A stretch of 64,000 nt of DNA from Herbaspirillum robiniae. Its GTDB lineage: Bacteria > Pseudomonadota > Gammaproteobacteria > Burkholderiales > Burkholderiaceae_D. Location: the NCBI RefSeq assembly GCF_002213415.1, contig NZ_NJGU01000001.1, positions 124,001-188,000 of the forward strand. Reading direction: 5' to 3'. The notes beneath the pieces were generated by a model. The model worked only from the letters and a program-made list of their open reading frames with translations, searched no databases and was not told the DNA's origin. The translations under genes and the position numbers were made by a program. This document shows, piece after piece, positions 1 through 8,932 of this stretch (positions are counted from its first letter, which is position 1; the number at the start of each line of letters is the position of its first letter).

Positions 1-93
1 ATGTCGGTGAAACCAGGCTTGTGGCCGGCGTACGCATTTTGTTCTGAGTCTCCACTTTTATAACTCTCCACAACATCTCCAAGGAGTATCGCC
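1..93. other. Left edge, no complete gene
   Basis: Frame 1 is open from the window edge to a TAA at 61-63, so this could be the tail of an upstream gene, but the 20 visible codons match nothing I recognise. The sequence AAGGAG at 80-85 is a strong ribosome binding site for the copC ATG at 94. I could not define a promoter. Confidence 0.4.
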
Positions 94-480
94 ATGTCTT
101 ACCAGTCTCTCTTCGCCAAAACAGCCGTCACAATCGCTGCATTCGCTTTCGCTACCGCTGCTTTCGCTCACCCGAAGCTGCTCGGCTCGACTCCCGAAGA
201 CAACTCGACAGTGAGTGCGCCGGAAAAGATCGAGCTGCACTTCTCGGAAAATCTCTCCAAGCAGTTCTCCGGCGCCAGCCTCTTGATGACCAGCATGCCC
301 GGGATGAACCATGGATCGCCAATGAAGATGGCGTCCAAAGTGTCGGGTTCGGATGATCCCAAGACCATGGTAATCACACCGAACCAACCACTGATGCCGG
401 GCGTGTACAGCATCGAATGGCGCGCGGTCTCGTCGGACACCCATCCGATCACCGGCAAGATCACTTTCACGGTGAAGTGA
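94..480 (+). CDS. copC: CopC-family periplasmic copper-binding protein
   Basis: This 128-residue protein is a small periplasmic copper carrier that works with CopD. Residues 1-25 form a Sec signal peptide ending AFA, so the mature protein begins with His26, the N-terminal histidine that ligates Cu(II) in CopC. A Met-rich loop (LLMTSMPGMNHGSPMKM) in the middle resembles Cu(I)-binding segments. The C-terminal SSDTHPITG matches the family's Asp/His copper-ligand motif. The length is typical. The ATG at 94 follows an AAGGAG site. copD begins 7 bases after the stop, so the two are probably co-transcribed. The role is inferred from family knowledge, with strong motif support. Confidence 0.93.
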   Translation: MSYQSLFAKTAVTIAAFAFATAAFAHPKLLGSTPEDNSTVSAPEKIELHFSENLSKQFSGASLLMTSMPGMNHGSPMKMASKVSGSDDPKTMVITPNQPLMPGVYSIEWRAVSSDTHPITGKITFTVK

Positions 481-487
481 GCAGATA

Positions 488-1411
488 ATGGACGGGATGA
501 CCGTTTTGGTGCGCTTTGCGCTGTATTTGGACTTAATGCTTGTTTTTGGCCTGCCGCTGTTTCAGCTGCATGCACTGCGCCAGCCTGAGCGTTCATCCCC
601 CTTGGGTAAGAAGTTCTCCATATTGACGGCCAGCGCGGCCGTCATCGGCTTAGCGCTGTCGGTGGTGAGCATGCTTCTCATGACCAAGGCCATGACCGGC
701 GCTGCCGACATCAGCTCGATTGAACAGCACATGTTCGAGATGATGTTGACGGACACTTCCTTTGGCATGGCGTGGTGCCTTCGGATGGCGATGTTGCTCG
801 TGGTCATCATGGCTGCGCTAATGTCGAGTGCACGGCCGACCGCGAGCGCAGTTCTGATGAGCGCAGCGGGGGGGACGGCCTTGGCCACACTGTCCTGGGC
901 TGGTCACGGCGCCATGGACGAAGGTGTCCGCGGACAGGTTCACCTGATTGCCGACATCATCCATCTGCTCGCCGCTGGCGGCTGGGTAGGTGCGCTGGCA
1001 GCGTTCATCCTGATGTTGGTTCTGCGTTATGGCAACGACCCGGCAGATGTTTCCCTGCTCAGCCGAACGCTCAATGGCTTTGCACTGATGGGTACACTGA
1101 TCGTTGGATCTTTAGTGATCACAGGTGCGCTCAACTACTGGCTGATTGTCGGCCCCACCGTTACAGGGCTTCTCTCTTCTCCCTACGGGCAACTATTGAT
1201 CGCCAAGCTCGTCCTGTTCGGCATGATGCTGGCTCTGGCTGCCGCAAATCGCTACCGCTTGAGTCCGTTGCTGGAACGAGTCCATGTTTCGGGAGAACAC
1301 GCCACGGCGATTGCGGCTCTACGCAGAAGCCTTTTCGTCGAAACCTGCTGCGCTTTCCTGATTCTGGCGCTGGTCGCCTGGCTCGGCACCTTGGGGCCGA
1401 TGACTGAATAA
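488..1411 (+). CDS. copD: CopD-family copper resistance inner-membrane protein
   Basis: A 307-residue polytopic membrane protein with about eight hydrophobic segments spread along its length. Methionine-rich stretches occur near residues 55-100 (MLLMTKAMTG, HMFEMMLTD), and a conserved His-containing segment GHGAMDEG is followed by IIHLLAAGGWVGAL, typical of the CopD domain. CopD is thought to move copper across the inner membrane, receiving it from or passing it to CopC. The gene starts 7 bases after copC and is followed by a 71-base gap before the DUF411 gene. The family call is firm; the direction of copper transport is not settled for this family. Confidence 0.9.
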   Translation: MDGMTVLVRFALYLDLMLVFGLPLFQLHALRQPERSSPLGKKFSILTASAAVIGLALSVVSMLLMTKAMTGAADISSIEQHMFEMMLTDTSFGMAWCLRMAMLLVVIMAALMSSARPTASAVLMSAAGGTALATLSWAGHGAMDEGVRGQVHLIADIIHLLAAGGWVGALAAFILMLVLRYGNDPADVSLLSRTLNGFALMGTLIVGSLVITGALNYWLIVGPTVTGLLSSPYGQLLIAKLVLFGMMLALAAANRYRLSPLLERVHVSGEHATAIAALRRSLFVETCCAFLILALVAWLGTLGPMTE

Positions 1412-1482
1412 GTTCACCCCTAGGGCGAGACAGAGTTGCATGATGGGGGAAGATTGAGGCCCCATATCGTAAAAGGAAAAAG

Positions 1483-1899
1483 ATGAAAAAGTTCGTCCTA
1501 GCGAGCCTGCTCGCTCTGACCTCTGTTGCTGCGCACGCGGCTGGGGAGGCTATCACGGTGTATAAAGACCCGGATTGCGGCTGCTGCACGGCTTGGGTAG
1601 AACACATGAACCAGGCCGGCTACAAGCTCAATGTCATTGACCGCAAAGAGATGCCGGCGATCAAAAAGCGCCTGGGCGTACCTGAATCACTTCAGTCCTG
1701 CCATACCGCCGTTGTTGAAGCAACGGGCCAGGTGATCGAAGGCCATGTTCCGGCCCCAGCGGTGGCCAAACTCATCGCATCCCGATCGACAAAAGGTGTC
1801 GCGGTACCAGGTATGCCCCTCAACTCACCCGGGATGGGAAAGATGGATGGGAAGTTGGTCACGGTCGACCTTGCCGGCAATGAATTCTCACGAAATTAA
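1483..1899 (+). CDS. DUF411 exported metal-binding protein
   Basis: A 138-residue protein with a signal peptide (about residues 1-20, ending AHA). It is followed by the DUF411 signature: [12 protein letters not shown], whose CxCC group is a likely thiol metal site, and later a cysteine-histidine pair (SCHTAVV) and [12 protein letters not shown]411 proteins are regularly found in copper-resistance clusters and are thought to bind copper in the periplasm; the exact role is unproven. The C-terminal [15 protein letters not shown] is Met-rich. An AAAAGGAAAA-type site precedes the ATG at 1483. It sits between copD and the P-type ATPase gene in the same direction. Confidence 0.85.
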   Translation: MKKFVLASLLALTSVAAHAAGEAITVYKDPDCGCCTAWVEHMNQAGYKLNVIDRKEMPAIKKRLGVPESLQSCHTAVVEATGQVIEGHVPAPAVAKLIASRSTKGVAVPGMPLNSPGMGKMDGKLVTVDLAGNEFSRN

Positions 1900-2015
1900 T
1901 CGTTAACCGTACTCTGGGATCCGTTTCGTCTGGAGCAGGCTGGCCAGTGTTTTCATATAGCCTTGACTTGCATCACTGGACCTCAAAGGTATGTCTGACC
2001 CGGGAGAGCATTACT

Positions 2016-4358
2016 ATGGATGAACACCATCATCACACCGCAACAACTCCAGGCGTTGAAGCGGGCTCGCCGCCGGGAAAAAGCCAGACTGATCCGGTTT
2101 GCCACATGAAGGTGGCTCCCGACCCATACAGGAGGATTGAATACGGTGGAATAAAATTTTACTTCTGCAGTGACAAATGCATGGGGCAATTCCGTGCCAA
2201 TCCGGCCGCATTTGTCGGAGAGTCAACAAAGCCAGAGGCAAGCACTCAGCCGCCTGATGGAACTATCTATACCTGCCCCATGCACCCGCAAGTCAGGCAG
2301 GCCTCTCCGGGAAATTGCCCCATCTGTGGGATGAGCCTGGAGCCGCTGCTACCGTCGGAGCAAGAAGAGGAGAACCCTGAACTGAGGGACTTCCAAAGGC
2401 GATTCTGGCTCACGTTACCCTTGACGGTGCTTGTCACGTTGCTGGCCATGGCTGGCGGCCGCATATTTCCACATGGCCTGACCGGTCAAAGCTGGATCGA
2501 GCTCGCGCTCGGTACGCCCGTGGTCCTGTATGCTGGCTGGCCGTTCTTGACCCGCGGTGTCGACTCGATCGTTCGCCGCAGTCCCAATATGTGGACCCTG
2601 ATCAGCACCGGTGTGGTAGCCGCCTACGGCTATAGTGTTGTCGCAACCGTCTTCCCCGAACTATTCCCCAAGGCCTTCATAGAGCACGGGCGGATTGGTG
2701 TCTACTTCGAAGCCGCAGCCGTCATCATCTCACTGACCCTGCTGGGACAGATCCTGGAACTGCGGGCGCGCTCGCAGACCTCTGCCGCCATTAAATCACT
2801 GCTCGGCTTGGCACCTAAAACAGCTAGACGGATCGCTGCAGATGGTACGGAAGAAGATATTCCCTTGAGCAACGTTCATATTGGCGACCTGCTACGGGTC
2901 CGGCCAGGCGAAAAAGTCGCTACTGACGGGGTGGTCGTTGAGGGCGAGAGTGCCATTGACGAGTCGATGTTGACTGGCGAGCCGGTACCCGTTACCAAGC
3001 GGCCAGGTGACAAGGTTATCGGAGCAACGATCAATGCCAGCGGAAGCCTGATCATCCGCTCCGAGAAGGTCGGGTCGCAGACCATGCTCTCGCAGATCGT
3101 TCAGATGGTTGCCCAAGCTCAGCGCTCGCGCGCCCCCATGCAACGGTTGGCGGACGTCGTCGCCGGCTACTTTGTCGTGATCGTGGTGGGCATTGCTGTT
3201 CTGACGCTGCTAGGCTGGGGATTCTTGGGGCCACAACCCAGCTGGGTCTATGGCTTTGTCAATGCTGTAGCGGTCCTGATTATCGCTTGTCCGTGTGCTC
3301 TAGGACTGGCCACCCCCATGTCCATCATGGCCGCCACTGGCCGGGCCGCAACCCAGGGCATCCTGTTCCGAGACGCAGCGGCCATCGAAAGCATGAAAAA
3401 GCTCGATACGCTCATCGTCGACAAGACTGGCACCCTGACGGAAGGAAAACCTGCTTTCGATCGAATAATCGCCGCACCGGATATCCAGGAGGCTGAGGTG
3501 TTGCAGCTGGCTGCAAGCCTCGATCAAGGAAGTGAGCACCCACTAGCGCACGCTATCGTTGCCGAGGCACGTCGGCGCCAGCTTCCCTTATCGACGCCCA
3601 GCAGCTTTGAATCTTCCAGTGGGATAGGTGTTCGAGGGGTAGTCCATGGCGAGCGGCTAGCGTTGGGCAATACCAATCTGATGGACTCGGAAGGCGTCTC
3701 CTCGGAATCTCTGCTGTCGGCAGCAGAAGCTTTGCGTGTTGAAGGTGCCAGCGTGATGTATTTGGCGAGGAACGGCGTGCTTTTAGGGCTGCTGGCGGTC
3801 TCTGATCCCGTGAAGGAAACAACAAGAGAGGCGCTGGCCAGTCTAAAGGAAGCCGGGCTCATGGTGGTCATGGCCACGGGTGATGGCACAACCACGGCGA
3901 GAGCTGTTGCCGGCAAGCTCGGCATTGCCGAAATCTACGGTGAGGTTAAGCCTCAAGACAAGCTTGCACTCGTGGAACGTTTCCAAGCAGAAGGCAAGAT
4001 CGTCGGGATGGCGGGCGATGGGATCAACGACGCTCCGGCGCTGGCCAAGGCAGATGTTGGGATCGCCATGGGAACCGGCACCGACGTAGCGATCAATAGC
4101 GCACATGTCACCTTAGTGAAGGGCGACTTGCGAGCCATCGCGCGTGCGAGAGGATTGTCGGTGGAAACCGTGCGAAACATGCGTCAGAACTTGGGCTTTG
4201 CTTTTCTCTACAACGCCCTGGGCATCCCCTTGGCCGCTGGCGTGCTTTACCCGCTTACCGGACAACTGCTCTCACCCATGTTGGCGGCGCTGGCAATGAG
4301 CCTGAGCTCGGTATCGGTGATCGCGAATGCGCTGCGCCTGCGCGGAACGCGAGGCTAA
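2016..4358 (+). CDS. copA: Cu+-exporting P1B-type ATPase with YHS and heavy-metal-binding domains
   Basis: A 780-residue P1B ATPase that pumps Cu(I) out of the cytoplasm. In place of the usual CxxC HMA domain, the N-terminus has a His cluster (EHHHHT), a YHS domain (DPVCHMKV ... FYFCSDKC, about residues 25-70) and a YTCPMHPQV ... CPICGM heavy-metal-binding motif. The transmembrane CPC motif is at residues 425-427, and the phosphorylated aspartate of DKTGTLT is D469. [10 protein letters not shown] forms the hinge. YN and MSLSS in the last two helices fit the Cu(I) P1B-1 class. The ATG at 2016 is chosen over an upstream GTG at 1947 because it follows a GGGAGA site and starts at the natural N-terminus. 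A TTGACT hexamer at 1963-1968 is a weak promoter candidate. Confidence 0.93.
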   Translation: MDEHHHHTATTPGVEAGSPPGKSQTDPVCHMKVAPDPYRRIEYGGIKFYFCSDKCMGQFRANPAAFVGESTKPEASTQPPDGTIYTCPMHPQVRQASPGNCPICGMSLEPLLPSEQEEENPELRDFQRRFWLTLPLTVLVTLLAMAGGRIFPHGLTGQSWIELALGTPVVLYAGWPFLTRGVDSIVRRSPNMWTLISTGVVAAYGYSVVATVFPELFPKAFIEHGRIGVYFEAAAVIISLTLLGQILELRARSQTSAAIKSLLGLAPKTARRIAADGTEEDIPLSNVHIGDLLRVRPGEKVATDGVVVEGESAIDESMLTGEPVPVTKRPGDKVIGATINASGSLIIRSEKVGSQTMLSQIVQMVAQAQRSRAPMQRLADVVAGYFVVIVVGIAVLTLLGWGFLGPQPSWVYGFVNAVAVLIIACPCALGLATPMSIMAATGRAATQGILFRDAAAIESMKKLDTLIVDKTGTLTEGKPAFDRIIAAPDIQEAEVLQLAASLDQGSEHPLAHAIVAEARRRQLPLSTPSSFESSSGIGVRGVVHGERLALGNTNLMDSEGVSSESLLSAAEALRVEGASVMYLARNGVLLGLLAVSDPVKETTREALASLKEAGLMVVMATGDGTTTARAVAGKLGIAEIYGEVKPQDKLALVERFQAEGKIVGMAGDGINDAPALAKADVGIAMGTGTDVAINSAHVTLVKGDLRAIARARGLSVETVRNMRQNLGFAFLYNALGIPLAAGVLYPLTGQLLSPMLAALAMSLSSVSVIANALRLRGTRG

Positions 4359-4379
4359 ACGTTAGCTGGAGAAGACTTG

Positions 4380-5426
4380 TTAAGACTCGGATTGCCTATT
4401 TTTTCGAGGCGAGGGCTCGGTGTCCCGCAGATGAGCGCGCAATTCGGCACTGATGCTTTCATGGGCCTCCAGCTTTGCCTGTAGTGCTGCACGTTCGATC
4501 TCTACTTTCTGCAGCATCTGGGCTGCGGTCGCATTTTCTTGTTCCGCACGGGCTAAGCTGGCCTGCAGCTGCTCGTTGACAGCGCTCCTGTCAACCAACT
4601 GGGACTCAAGCATCTGATTTCGATTGGCCAGCTCCTGTAACGTGTCCAGCTTTTGCTGGAGTCGCGCTGCCACACTGCGTTGTTCGTAGAGAGCCTGCTG
4701 TGAATGCGACAACTCCGCGACTAGTCGCACGCCTTCTTGGTTAACGCGAGTCACTTCCTCTTGTTTGACGATGGCCTCCTGCCTGAGCTGGCGCAACTCG
4801 GCCTGCAAAGTCTGAATCTGCTGCTCATGGCGTCGCAGATCCTGTTCTCTCTGTTCCTTGGTTGCCGTTCGGTAGTGCTCAAGGGCCTCCCGGGCATGTT
4901 GATGCTTTTCTTCCAAAGAATTGCGGTGCTGCTCATTTTCCGCAAGGCGCTCGTTAAGGGCGCGTACTTGCAACTCAAGCGCGCGACTTGCGGCCGTCTG
5001 CTCCTGCAACTGAGTACGAGTTTGCTCGTGAGCTTGGGCCTCATGCAGTCTGGCACCGTCAGTCTTTGCCAATCGGGCTGACAAGTCGGCCGCCGTCATA
5101 CGCAAGGCCTCCATTTCGGTCTGTAGGCGGCTAGTGGTCGAATCGGCCTCAGATCTTGCCGAGAGCACCTGCGCGTCCGCTTCGGCCTGGAGCTGCGCTG
5201 CAAGCCGTTCCACGAGGTCCTGCAAGGCCTCGCTGAGGGTACGCGACGGCACCGCCGCTCCTCCGTCTTCTTCCTCCAATTCCTTGAGATACTTGTGAAT
5301 CGTGGTCTTGGATCCGGTATTGCCCAACTCGATGCGAACAGCATCCACAGAGGGGCGTCGCCCCATGGCCAGCAAGGTGTCACGTGCCTTCTTTACCTCG
5401 GATTTGTATAAGCCTGTGCGCGCCAT
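4380..5426 (-). CDS. tnpT: KfrA_N-type DNA-binding coiled-coil protein, TnpT-like
   Basis: A 348-residue protein. Its first 60 residues match the KfrA N-terminal DNA-binding helix-turn-helix region (KSEVKKARDTLLAMG ... TIHKYLKELEEE). The rest, to about residue 325, is a continuous Gln/Glu/Arg/Leu-rich coiled coil. It is transcribed divergently from the tyrosine recombinase gene at 5613. This layout, with similar protein sizes, is that of tnpT and tnpS in Tn4651/Tn5041-type Tn3-family transposons, where TnpT assists TnpS in resolving cointegrates. The domain call is firm; the TnpT assignment rests on context and architecture. A free-standing plasmid-type KfrA is the alternative. Confidence 0.72.
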   Translation of the reverse strand: MARTGLYKSEVKKARDTLLAMGRRPSVDAVRIELGNTGSKTTIHKYLKELEEEDGGAAVPSRTLSEALQDLVERLAAQLQAEADAQVLSARSEADSTTSRLQTEMEALRMTAADLSARLAKTDGARLHEAQAHEQTRTQLQEQTAASRALELQVRALNERLAENEQHRNSLEEKHQHAREALEHYRTATKEQREQDLRRHEQQIQTLQAELRQLRQEAIVKQEEVTRVNQEGVRLVAELSHSQQALYEQRSVAARLQQKLDTLQELANRNQMLESQLVDRSAVNEQLQASLARAEQENATAAQMLQKVEIERAALQAKLEAHESISAELRAHLRDTEPSPRKNRQSES

Positions 5427-5612
5427 AGTAATCCCTGTTTTTGATAATGCATTACATAATACGTATTTACATACTAAATTAGAAGGGACTTGTAGGTTAA
5501 AGTGGCATCAATTACAGACTAAATATTGACTAGTTATCTCTCCTGATGGGCTAAAATCAACCTCACTCAGCCCCGGCCACCTGTAATGCCGCCTTTTTGA
5601 ACTTCAAGCACC
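5427..5612. promoter_or_regulatory. Divergent tnpT-tnpS intergenic region, candidate resolution site
   Basis: This AT-rich spacer separates two divergent genes. It holds a perfect palindrome AATACGTATT at 5458-5467, flanked by direct TTACAT repeats (5452-5457 and 5467-5472), and two copies of ACTAAAT (5473-5479, 5518-5524). In Tn4651 the resolution site lies between tnpS and tnpT, and KfrA-type proteins bind their own promoter. The region may therefore hold both a recombination core and operators. I cannot place the crossover point. Confidence 0.5.
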
Positions 5613-6575
5613 ATGATCCAGATTGACGACTACTTGCGCGCCGCCACCCGGGATAACACCCGCAAAAGCTACCGCGCCGCAGTGAACCATTTCGAGATCG
5701 AATGGGGTGGCTTCTTGCCGGCCACCGCCGATAGCATTGTGCGGTACCTGGCCGCCTATGCTGGCGTGCTGGCGCACAACACCCTGAAGCAGCGTATCTC
5801 TGCCCTGGGTCAATGGCATGTCGACCAAGGCTTCCCGGATCCGACCAAAATGCCCGTGGTGCGCAAGATGCTGCGCGGCATCCAGGAGCTGCACCCAGCA
5901 CAAGAAAAGCGGGCCAAACCACTACAGCTTGAGGCGCTTGAGCAGACTTGCGCCTGGCTGGAACAGCAGCGCGAACAGGCCCGGCAACAGGGGCGTTTTG
6001 GCGATCTGCTTCGCCATACCCGCGACAAGGCGCTACTGCTCATTGGATTCTGGCGTGGATTTCGCAGCGACGAGCTTGCCAGGCTGGAGATTGATCGCAT
6101 TGAGGCGGTCGCCGGCGAAGGCATGACCATTTACTTGCCGCGCACAAAGACCGACCGAAGCCTCAAGGGCACCACCTACAAAACGCCGGCGTTATCGAAG
6201 CTGTGCCCGGTGGCAGCCTACCTAGACTGGCTGGCTGTCAGCGGCCTGAAATCGGGCGCCGTCATCAGGGGCATTGACCGCTGGGGCACGATTAGCGAAG
6301 GTGCCGTCAATGCGGCCAGCATTATTCCGTTGTTTCGCCGGATCTTAAAATCTGCCGGAGTCACGGACGTCCACCTTTATAGTTCGCACTCATTACGCCG
6401 AGGCTTTGCCAGCTGGGCCAGTGCTAATGGATGGGAGATGCAGGCGCTGATGGAATACGTGGGGTGGAAGAACATCAGCTCTGCTTCGCGCTATGTGGAT
6501 TCGCCTGATCCTTACCACCGTGAAATGCTGGAGCGTCTTGTGTCAAAGATGCCGCCAACTCTTGAGCAACCCTAA
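5613..6575 (+). CDS. tnpS: Tyrosine recombinase, TnpS-like cointegrate resolvase
   Basis: A 320-residue tyrosine recombinase. The catalytic set is complete: R151 (GFRSDEL), K179 (RTKTD), H259 and R262 (HSLRRGF), W285 (GWKN) and the nucleophile Y294 (SRYVD). Residues 1-100 form the SAM-like core-binding domain. Size and position opposite a KfrA-like coiled-coil gene fit TnpS of Tn4651/Tn5041-type transposons (about 320 residues), which resolves cointegrates instead of integrating islands. The ATG at 5613 lacks a strong ribosome site. Seven bases after the stop begins a 47-base sequence resembling the transposon end at 18126-18171. An unrelated phage-type integrase is the main alternative. Confidence 0.8.
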   Translation: MIQIDDYLRAATRDNTRKSYRAAVNHFEIEWGGFLPATADSIVRYLAAYAGVLAHNTLKQRISALGQWHVDQGFPDPTKMPVVRKMLRGIQELHPAQEKRAKPLQLEALEQTCAWLEQQREQARQQGRFGDLLRHTRDKALLLIGFWRGFRSDELARLEIDRIEAVAGEGMTIYLPRTKTDRSLKGTTYKTPALSKLCPVAAYLDWLAVSGLKSGAVIRGIDRWGTISEGAVNAASIIPLFRRILKSAGVTDVHLYSSHSLRRGFASWASANGWEMQALMEYVGWKNISSASRYVDSPDPYHREMLERLVSKMPPTLEQP

Positions 6576-6581
6576 GTGACG

Positions 6582-6628
6582 CTTTTTCGCTGCACGTCCG
6601 AAATCTTGCGTCATCTCAGCTGGCTCTC
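6582..6628 (-). repeat. Diverged Tn3-type terminal repeat after tnpS
   Basis: Read inward on the minus strand from 6628 it begins GAGAGCCAGCTGAGATGACG, matching 16 of 20 bases of the end at 18171. It closes with the same AGCGAAAAAG block (6582-6591). By my hand alignment about 34 of 47 positions agree, with one gap. The polarity is that of a right-hand transposon end. It directly precedes the ars operator, so it marks a junction between the tnpT/tnpS unit and the ars-cus block. Confidence 0.55.
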
Positions 6629-6648
6629 ACTTGTTTTTTCGCATTATT

Positions 6649-6670
6649 TCAATAATAATTGAATTATTGA
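6649..6670. promoter_or_regulatory. ArsR operator candidate
   Basis: A perfect inverted repeat, TCAATAAT (6649-6656) and ATTATTGA (6663-6670), with a 6-base AATTGA spacer. It lies 25 bases before the arsR ATG in a very AT-rich stretch. Size and AT-rich symmetry fit an ArsR/SmtB-family operator, where repressor binding would occlude the promoter and arsenite would release it. Confidence 0.7.
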
Positions 6671-6694
6671 TATATTGAATTGAGGGCTGCGAAT

Positions 6695-7030
6695 ATGGAA
6701 ACGAAATCCGTAATTACTGCATTAGCAGCGCTGGCTCAAGAGTCGCGCCTAGCCATCTTCCGCTTTCTGGTTCAGGTCGGACCAGAGGGCAGCGCTGCCA
6801 GCAAGATCGGAGACGCCCTAGGCATCGCTCCATCCTCTCTGTCGTTTCACATGAAAGAGCTGTCGCATGCCGGTCTGGTGACTTCGCACCAGGAGGGGCG
6901 CTTCGTCATCTATGCCGCCAATTACACCGCCATGAACGATGTTCTAGGGTTCCTCACCGAGAACTGCTGCGGTGGCAACGTGTGCTCGCCGGTGAATGCA
7001 TGCTGCGAGCCAACCGCTACTGCCGAATGA
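6695..7030 (+). CDS. arsR: ArsR-family arsenite-responsive repressor
   Basis: A 111-residue winged-helix repressor. The recognition helix lies around residues 46-60 (PSSLSFHMKELSHAGLV), followed by the beta wing (SHQEGRFVIYAAN). It lacks the ELCVCDL motif of the E. coli type in the third helix. Instead it has a C-terminal cysteine cluster: C91, C92, C97, C104 and C105. This resembles the As(III) site described for Acidithiobacillus ferrooxidans ArsR. The ATG at 6695 is preferred over a TTG at 6680 because it gives the normal family N-terminus. A palindromic operator lies just upstream, and the downstream ars genes share its direction. Confidence 0.92.
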   Translation: METKSVITALAALAQESRLAIFRFLVQVGPEGSAASKIGDALGIAPSSLSFHMKELSHAGLVTSHQEGRFVIYAANYTAMNDVLGFLTENCCGGNVCSPVNACCEPTATAE

Positions 7031-7072
7031 TCAATGCCTGGAACCGCCAGGCCTTCACACCAAGGAGTCACC

Positions 7073-7582
7073 ATGTCCACTAGCCAACAGAAGACCTACA
7101 ACGTTCTTTTCCTCTGCACCGGTAACTCGGCCCGTAGCATCATGGCCGAAGCATTGCTCAACACCATGGGGAAAGGTCGCTTCAATGCCTACAGTGCAGG
7201 CAGCCATCCGGCCGGCGCCGTCAACCCACTGGCGCTGGAGCAGATCCACGCCACTGGTTATCCGCTGAATGACCTGCGCAGCAAGAGCTGGGACGAGTTT
7301 GCGGCACCGGATGCCCCCAAGATGGATTTCATCATCACGGTTTGCGACAACGCTGCCGGCGAAGTATGTCCGATCTGGCCTGGACAACCGATCTCGGCCC
7401 ACTGGGGATTCGAAGATCCTGCTGCTGCTACCGGCACCGACGAGCAAAAGCGCGCCGTATTCTCGAAGGTTGCGCGTCAGATCATGACCCGCGTGAACAT
7501 CTTTGCCAGCCTGCCGTTCCACACGCTTGAGAAGACCTCGATCAAGCGCGAGATGGACGCTATCGGCGCCACCCCGGTTTAA
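7073..7582 (+). CDS. arsC: Arsenate reductase, low-molecular-weight phosphatase type
   Basis: A 169-residue enzyme of the LMW tyrosine phosphatase fold, reducing arsenate to arsenite in the cytoplasm. The P-loop is CTGNSARS with nucleophile C15. A second pair of cysteines spaced by seven residues (CDNAAGEVC), followed by a WGFEDP motif, matches the redox cysteines and catalytic Asp of the thioredoxin-linked class. The P-loop lacks the extra Cys seen in the S. aureus pI258 enzyme, so the reductant could differ. The ATG at 7073 follows CCAAGGAGTCACC; an in-frame ATG at 7034 has no such site. It is the first structural gene after arsR. Confidence 0.9.
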   Translation: MSTSQQKTYNVLFLCTGNSARSIMAEALLNTMGKGRFNAYSAGSHPAGAVNPLALEQIHATGYPLNDLRSKSWDEFAAPDAPKMDFIITVCDNAAGEVCPIWPGQPISAHWGFEDPAAATGTDEQKRAVFSKVARQIMTRVNIFASLPFHTLEKTSIKREMDAIGATPV

Positions 7583-7647
7583 ACCTTACGGCAGGAGCCA
7601 TTGGGCTCCTGCCTCCCTGACTCCTCTTCTCTGACCAAGGAAAGAAA

Positions 7648-8931
7648 GTGCTGGCCGCTTTTGTCATCTTCCTGCTCACCCTGATTTTTGTCATTTGGCA
7701 GCCCAAGGGGCTCGGCATTGGCTGGAGCGCGTGCGCTGGCGCGGCCGTGGCTTTGGCTGCCGGCGTCATTCATCTTTCGGACATCCCGGTTGTCTGGCAC
7801 ATCGTCTGGAACGCCACGGGTACCTTCATCGCCATCATTATCATCAGCCTGCTACTGGACAAGGCAGGCTTCTTCGAGTGGGCAGCTTTGCACGTAGCCC
7901 GGTGGGGTGGTGGTCGCGGCCGCATGCTGTTCGTACTGCTGATCCTGTTGGGCGCAGCCGTATCCGCCCTGTTCGCCAACGATGGCGCCGCGCTGATCCT
8001 GACGCCGATCGTCATCGCCATGCTGCTGGCGCTGCGATTCTCGCCCCAGGCGACGCTGGCCTTTGTCATGGCAGCCGGCTTCATCGCCGACACAGCCAGC
8101 CTGCCGCTGGTGGTGTCCAACCTGGTGAATATTGTCTCGGCGGACTTCTTCAAGATCGGCTTTGCGGAATATGCCTCGGTCATGATCCCCGTCGACATCG
8201 TGTCAGTCGTGGCGACGCTCATTGTGCTCCTCCTATACTTCCGTCGCGATATCCCCGCAAACTATGACCTGACCCAGCTTCCGGATCCCGTCTCTGCCGT
8301 CCATGATCGAGCAACGTTCGTTGCCGGCTGGTGGGTGCTTGCGCTGCTGCTGGTGGGCTTCTTCTGGCTGGAAGGCCTCGGTGTGCCCATCAGCGCCGTG
8401 GCGGCGGTCGGCGCACTGATCCTTCTGGCAGTTGCAGGCAAAGGCCGTGTCATTTCCACACGCGAGGTCATCAAGGGCGCGCCCTGGCAGGTCGTGTTCT
8501 TCTCGCTGGGGATGTACCTGGTGGTGTATGGGCTGCGCAATGCGGGCCTGACGGACTACCTGACAAGCGTGCTGAACGGCTTTGCAGAGCACGGCGTCTG
8601 GGGCGCTGCCCTCGGTACCGGCTTCTTGACGGCTTTCCTGTCGTCGATCATGAACAACATGCCGACGGTACTGGTGGGCGCACTGTCGATTGACGCCACC
8701 ACAGCCCAAGGCGTGGTGAAGGAAGCAATGGTCTACGCCAATGTCATTGGCAGCGACCTTGGCCCCAAGATCACCCCCATCGGTAGCCTGGCGACCTTGC
8801 TCTGGCTGCATGTGCTGGACAAGAAGAGCATCCACATCTCATGGGGCTATTACTTCCGGGTGGGCGCGATGCTGACGCTGCCCGTCCTGCTGGTGACGCT
8901 GTCCGCCTTGGCACTGAGGTTGGGGAGCTGA
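7648..8931 (+). CDS. arsB: ArsB arsenite efflux transporter
   Basis: A 427-residue inner-membrane protein with about 12 hydrophobic segments that extrudes arsenite, either by itself using proton motive force or with ArsA (absent here). It is clearly close to E. coli ArsB along its full length, including segments such as [35 protein letters not shown] and [11 protein letters not shown]. The start is a GTG at 7648 after an AAGGAAAG site. It follows the first arsC by 65 bases and is one base from the next gene, so it is part of one operon. Confidence 0.96.
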   Translation: MLAAFVIFLLTLIFVIWQPKGLGIGWSACAGAAVALAAGVIHLSDIPVVWHIVWNATGTFIAIIIISLLLDKAGFFEWAALHVARWGGGRGRMLFVLLILLGAAVSALFANDGAALILTPIVIAMLLALRFSPQATLAFVMAAGFIADTASLPLVVSNLVNIVSADFFKIGFAEYASVMIPVDIVSVVATLIVLLLYFRRDIPANYDLTQLPDPVSAVHDRATFVAGWWVLALLLVGFFWLEGLGVPISAVAAVGALILLAVAGKGRVISTREVIKGAPWQVVFFSLGMYLVVYGLRNAGLTDYLTSVLNGFAEHGVWGAALGTGFLTAFLSSIMNNMPTVLVGALSIDATTAQGVVKEAMVYANVIGSDLGPKITPIGSLATLLWLHVLDKKSIHISWGYYFRVGAMLTLPVLLVTLSALALRLGS

Positions 8932-8932
8932 A

